From: Micropterus salmoides
Taxonomy: Eukaryota > Chordata > Actinopteri > Centrarchiformes > Centrarchidae
DNA: 64,000 bases
Direction of reading: 5' to 3'
Assembly (NCBI RefSeq): GCF_014851395.1
Contig: NW_024040707.1
Span: forward strand, 10,266,187-10,330,186
The position numbers and the translations under genes are program-made. Below, piece after piece: positions 59,341 to 64,000 of the stretch. How positions within the stretch are numbered: position 1 is the first letter of the stretch; each line of letters starts with the position of its first letter. Below the pieces are notes generated by a model that searched no databases, was not told the DNA's origin, and worked only from the letters and a program-made list of their open reading frames with translations.

Positions 59341-62300
59341 AAAAAACATGAACCCCTCCAGGCCAACAGCATGCATGTATATTAAGACCAAATTACATAC
59401 AATAAAATTGAATGGTTTTTTGCATAGATTGTGACATTGTAGATGAAAGTAGATGTAGTGATCCAGGATGTGTTTTTAGTGAAAGACCAGCAGTCAATCA
59501 TCGTCAATACAAAATAAAAACAACATGTGTAAAGGTCCAGTCAAATGTCTCTTAAGTGCATAGGCTGAATTGTGCCCCCCAAACCACCTTATTTTACCTC
59601 TATTTTGTGATTAGTTGGTGTCAACATTCACAGTCAAACTGACACATTTATTTAAGATTAGTTGTAACCAGTAGAGAAAAAGAAATATTGTAGATTGTAG
59701 AGACGCTTTCTATAACATCTTTCAATGTCATCACTTCACTTATGTATAATGCTATATGGTCTTAATCCCTTTTTTGTGTTTTTTATAAGGCCAGGTAGGT
59801 GTAAATGTTTCTCCTTTTGCCTGTTTGTGTGGGTTTTCTCAGCATGCATAGCTGTGGCTATATTTCTACTTTGAACCTCAGTTTTACAGGAGGCTAAAAA
59901 GAGCTGCATTAGAATGTCCTTTCGTTTCTCCTGTTAAATGTAGTCATACACAAGTTAAAGTGGTTTATTTCCCATGGACATTTAAGCTTGGGTAAATAAA
60001 ACTGTGAATTTGCACTGAGGTCTCTTGTGTCTACCTTGCTTGGTCCCCAACAATGTTCCAGTTAAATTTAGATTATAATTAGATTGTTGTGGTGGGATTG
60101 ATTGTTGTGCAAAAGGTATAGCTGCAACCATTATAGTTAGAAATACCTATTTATATGATTATAATCTGTTAACGCAGGGAGTTGGTTTTTTAAGATCACT
60201 GTCATAGTCAACATGACTCATTTTGTTTACTTTCTGTAATCTATTCTTGGATTAGTTTGTCATGAAAACAGTTTTTGTGATGACTATTTTTCTATACTCT
60301 ATTTGCACATGCTCACCCACTCGAGAATAAACAAATCATAAGAACATCTAAATTTAGTCACTCTGCAAAACAGCATCTCCTGGTTCCTTTTGTTCTGTAA
60401 AATGTTGATTACATATGAACAAACGTTTCTCTGTTTTGCAAAGCATCTAACGCTAGATATTATAGTGCCTATTTTTTATGTAATTTCCATTGAGATCATA
60501 AACACATTGAATCATTTTATGTTTTGTTGTATATGCTGGCCTAGTGATCTTTATTAATTTTAACCAATGAATTATCAATGTGCTGTGGATTTGTAGTATA
60601 GTGCTTTCAATAAGCAACATTAATTGCATCCTTAGCACATCAATTGCAACATCAGCAGCAGCACAATAAAATAAACACATACAGAGAAAGTTTCCCTCTC
60701 TCATAGACAAATAACAGTTTGAGGCAGCAAGGAACCTAAAGTTGCTCTGCACAGCGTTCTCACATAATGTCCTCAGCTCGGCATCCTCAGTCACTGACAC
60801 TGGCCAAGAAGTTGCCCCACAAATAGCCCCACGGAAAACCATAAATTGTCACTTATGCTCTACGGATTTTGTACGGATCAAACAAAAGATATATAACATG
60901 TTAATTAGTGAGCTGTAGAGGGGCTGGTACGCAAACGTTGTTACATGCAGCCAGAGCCAGGTTAGCTGTTCCCCCCATTTCCAGCCTTTACACTAAGTCA
61001 ACCGTCTCCAGGCTGTAGCTTTATATTTAGTGTATGGATATGAAAGAAAGCTACTAAGCATATTTCCCAAATGTCATATTCTTTCATAGCTATTTTTGAT
61101 AGACAATCCAAATGTAGAAAATTCCTAATATTCGTTCTGCTTAAATTCTAATGTCTCAAGAGCAACATAATTTAGATCTTCAGAATGTACAATGTTAAAT
61201 GAAAATATATTGATTTATGAAGCTACCTCCTCTGATTGGTATGAATCATTGCTCTGCCTGAGGTTTCCATCTTTGATTTGAGGAGGAAGACCGCCAAAAT
61301 GCAGTTAGTTTAAACAATAGAAACACAGACAGACAATTACCCAGTCCGGAGGGAGTCAGACTAAAGAGCTGGTCAATATTTCTGTGCAACATATGCATCA
61401 AAATGGCTGGGTCAGCTCCAACATCTTGCTGCTCACTCTGTTCACTCCCTCTCTGCCTCTTCTCCCAATCTATGTCCAAGGGGAGTACAATTGCCACATC
61501 ACTGAGGTGTGAATACGCTGATGAATTTACCCTTTGTTTGACACTTGATATGTAAAAGCACGGCTTACGTTCAGAAGCAATGAGCGGTGCTCTGACAGTG
61601 TCAATATTTCTCTCCAACACGCAGAGTAGGCATATAGACTAATGAAAGACCAACCATATCAGCAAATGAGTGCACAACAGGAACAGAGGACTGGGGGGAA
61701 TTAATAGCTCCTGCAACAAATGGCCTGACAGGACAATTGCAAACACACAGACGGACGAAAGGCTTGAAAACATACACACACATACACACACACACACAAA
61801 GGTACCAGTACACATTCACATACACACACTCTCATACAAAAAAACAAAGGGCAATGTTTCCTTAAAAAAAAAAAAAAAATAGCAGATGTTGAGATATACC
61901 CACAGCATAAATGTTACCTGCATGTCACCAGTGGTAACACGTAAAAGTGAAAGAAAAATAACATTCCAAAGTATGCATGTTTTAAAGGCTCCTCCATTAA
62001 AAGCATCTTGTTGTGGAATAGAAACCAAACTCCTCTGCAACTTTCACCCATGGCGGCCTACTTTATTTAAGGCATTTGTGGTCAGGTAAACAGATTTTTA
62101 TTTCTTCAGTTCTTCAATAGAAAAATCCCTTACTTACACCTCATTTGATCAAACGCCCCCCCCTCCCCTCAGTTCTCATACTCCCACACCACCCATCTCC
62201 CAGCATAAGGCTTATCATGAAAGCACAAGGATATATTGTCAAGAATTCTTTTAGGTAGTCCTGATTGAAGAGGCTGACTTTTATTCTCTCAAGTACACCC

Positions 62301-62761
62301 TTCCTCTTTTCCCTCTGTCATGGTACACAAGGGTACCATTATGGTGGCTGTGGACTTTTCACCATTCATCATTCTTCTCACCTATGAAGCGAAACACACA
62401 TATATCAACTACAGCTGCCCTCCCTCTTCCCTAAATCACGCTTTGTTCTGCCGTGTGTAAAGAAAACTGCCTCAGCTTTGGACATCAACAACCAGTGAGC
62501 TAAAGGAGATATATTTTAAAATATATTTTTTAAACAGAAAACACACATTTTATATTGTGATATTTAGATATTTCTTTACTGAAAGCGCTGTGTTGCTCAG
62601 GGCCAGTTAGGACATTTCAAAAGCAAGCAATGCAATCCAACTGATTTTGTCGTGGACGCTTGCTCACGTTGGTCCATGGTATAAAATGAGTTGGAGAAAA
62701 GGTCAATTTTATTTTATATTTGATGAGTATTTGCGCAAAATTTGATAAAATATAATGTCAT
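59341..62761. other. AT-rich non-coding stretch, nothing firm recognised
   Basis: No gene is supported. A 129-codon (60453-60842) and a 124-codon (61246-61620) minus-strand frame have no domains. CA patches occur at about 61775-61798, and A17 near 61864-61880. Possibly enhancer-like words (CATGTTAATTAGTGAGCTG) lie near 60898-60916. Confidence 0.6.
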
Positions 62762-63320
62762 ATGAAAGCTGCAAGCAGCGTTGGGCGGGCCCTCGCACGA
62801 GTAGCACGTCGAGGTGTGAGCCGGCCGCGTTGCAGATTCTGAAGCTCCGCCCATGCGGCTGCGAATTTGCTGTTATACGTCACTTCCTGTGTCCCCTTCG
62901 TGGCGCTGCATAGCACTTGGTGCTATGATTATAACTGAAAATTTTCATGCAGATGTGTTTAGGCCGGTACTCATTGATTTTGGAAGAGTTTGTTAAAGTA
63001 CGGCGTGTGTACAAAATCCATCAAATGTGTAAAATTTTGTACAGATTTGATCATGTACAGTGAAGTTACAACAACTTCCTGTGTCATAGCATTAACTGCA
63101 AACTCATGAGTTTTACAACATGGCTTCATCAATGTGTTAAGGGTTTTCTGGCTGAAACCCATAAAATATGAAATTATTTGCTGCATCTGAAAAATAGAGG
63201 TTACTTTGCAGAAAAAAGAAAAATAATCCCTTCTGTTTCAATAGGGACCTCGTTAGGGCTCGAGCACGAACCGTGCAAGGTCCCTATTGAAACTGCACGG
63301 TTTGTGCTCGGGCCCTAATA
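62762..63320. mobile_element. Interspersed repeat with GGGCCC-type ends
   Basis: It begins at about 62764 with GAAAGCTGCAAGCAGCGTTG and GGCGGGCCCTCGCACG and ends with GTGCTCGGGCCCTAATAA. From memory, these words belong to a common teleost repeat. The first 200 bases are CpG-rich against an AT-rich background. No coding region is present. The right end carries a strong inverted repeat. The class is not resolved; a non-autonomous DNA transposon is likely. Confidence 0.6.
63253..63318. repeat. 25-bp inverted repeat (hairpin)
   Basis: Arms TTAGGGCTCGAGCACGAACC plus GTGCA (63253-63277) and TGCACGGTTTGTGCTCGGGC plus CCTAA (63294-63318) pair at 23 of 25 positions around a 16-base loop. The two differences are G:T-tolerant in RNA on one strand. 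A second perfect 11-base inverted pair, AATAGGGACCT (63240-63250) and AGGTCCCTATT (63278-63288), overlaps and competes with the first. Confidence 0.85.
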
Positions 63321-63469
63321 ACAAAAAATAATAATGCCTCATTAGGAAAGGAAGCAATTCCCTCAATCCAGGTGGTCAGTGATTGTGTATAATTTGGATA
63401 TTAACATATGTGAGCCTATGCAAACAGTTTGCAGCTGGTTAAAGCTCTGTTGTGTCCTCCGCAGCTTTT

Positions 63470-63672
63470 CATTTACATTTTTTCATTTAGCTGATGCTTT
63501 GATCCAAAGCGACTTACAATTGCTGTACATGTCAGAGGTTGCACGCCTCTGGAGCAACGATGGGTTAAGATTCTAGCTCAGGGACACTATAGTGGATAGG
63601 TCACAGTGAGAACTGAACCCGGGTCTCTCACACCAAAGGCGTGTCTTATCCATTGCACCATCACCACCCCAC
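63470..63672 (-). mobile_element. tRNA-derived SINE copy with B box
   Basis: Read on the minus strand: a tRNA-like head with A box TGGTGCAATGG and B-box-like GGGTTCAGTTC (63610-63620 region), and a tail TGTAAGTCGCTTTGGATCAA AGCATCAGCTAAATG. It is the same family as 41018-41170 and more complete. Embedded open frames are incidental. Confidence 0.8.
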
Positions 63673-64000
63673 ACATGGTTTTAGCCCTAAGTCTGCTTGT
63701 GCTTTACAGTTCATAAGCAATATCAGCATTCATTATAATAAATGTAGGATATTAAAAGTCATAGGCCACACACAATGTCTAAAAGACAGAGATAATAAAT
63801 ATCACTATCCTCTGAGCAGTATGCCACACACATACATTTCTTTCAATGGTCTATTATTGGTAGTTGCCAACTATGGAGAGTAAGTCTGCAAGCTAGGAAT
63901 GCCAGTGGTGAGCCAAGGTGCTTACCAATCCAGTAGTTTCTTAAGATATGTACTTAATAGCACAGAAATTCTAATGCCAAGTACCCTGCTAGCCTCTAAT
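63673..64000. other. Non-coding end of window
   Basis: AT-rich unique sequence with no gene, repeat family or RNA recognised. Confidence 0.7.

Noticed and set aside
60115..60200. Possible third copy of the repeat at 42.9 and 50.1 kb
   Set aside because: Only a few short AT-rich words agree (GCTGCAACCATTATAGTTAG), too little to separate from chance.
1..64000. CRISPR arrays, operons, bacterial promoters, rRNA or intact tRNA genes
   Set aside because: None seen; the only tRNA-like sequences are SINE heads.

Overview
This 64 kb window reads as nuclear DNA of a teleost fish, probably a percomorph. The support is a tRNA-derived SINE with a GGAT tail, two copies of a second tRNA-derived SINE, a hAT-like element, a decayed L2-type reverse-transcriptase fragment, a foldback element, many CA/CT microsatellites, AT-rich and CpG-poor background, and no bacterial or organellar gene. 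The species was not identified.

No confident protein-coding gene was found. The longest open frames are about 150 codons, lack recognisable domains and fall where chance or repeat-derived frames are expected. The window is therefore either intergenic or lies within one or more very long introns. Two splice-like structures are recorded as weak candidates: a 3'-terminal-exon-like open block at 16733-16870 and an 11-base microexon-like unit at 53700-53710.

Layout. 1-7340: non-coding DNA with simple repeats, an L2-type LINE scrap (about 3490-3690, minus) and two candidate regulatory blocks each carrying a perfect MEF2-type site. 7342-9590: transposon cluster made of a 1.6 kb hAT-like element with 8-bp target duplication, then a SINE with a re-copied fragment of itself. 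9591-30538: mostly unique non-coding sequence with several blocks that look like vertebrate conserved non-coding elements (mixed composition, TAATTA cores, no repeat signature). 30539-33590: second transposon cluster (CpG-rich repeat, an element with 29-bp inverted ends, a 59-bp-arm foldback). 33591-62760: long regulatory-desert-like stretch with the densest candidate elements at 34.7-35.1, 38.9-39.5, 44.9-45.7, 46.4-46.9, 48.4-48.5, 49.2-49.7, 52.4-53.65 and 58.4-59.3 kb; it also holds a SINE at 41.0-41.2 kb and two relatives of one interspersed repeat, one carrying a 42-unit CA microsatellite. 62762-63672: a repeat ending in a strong 25-bp hairpin, then a SINE.

Overall interpretation (inference): a cis-regulatory landscape near a developmental gene outside the window, dotted with transposons, some of which carry recognisable factor-binding motifs (CLEAR/E-box, CTCF). 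Conservation could not be tested here, so all regulatory-block calls rest on sequence appearance alone.
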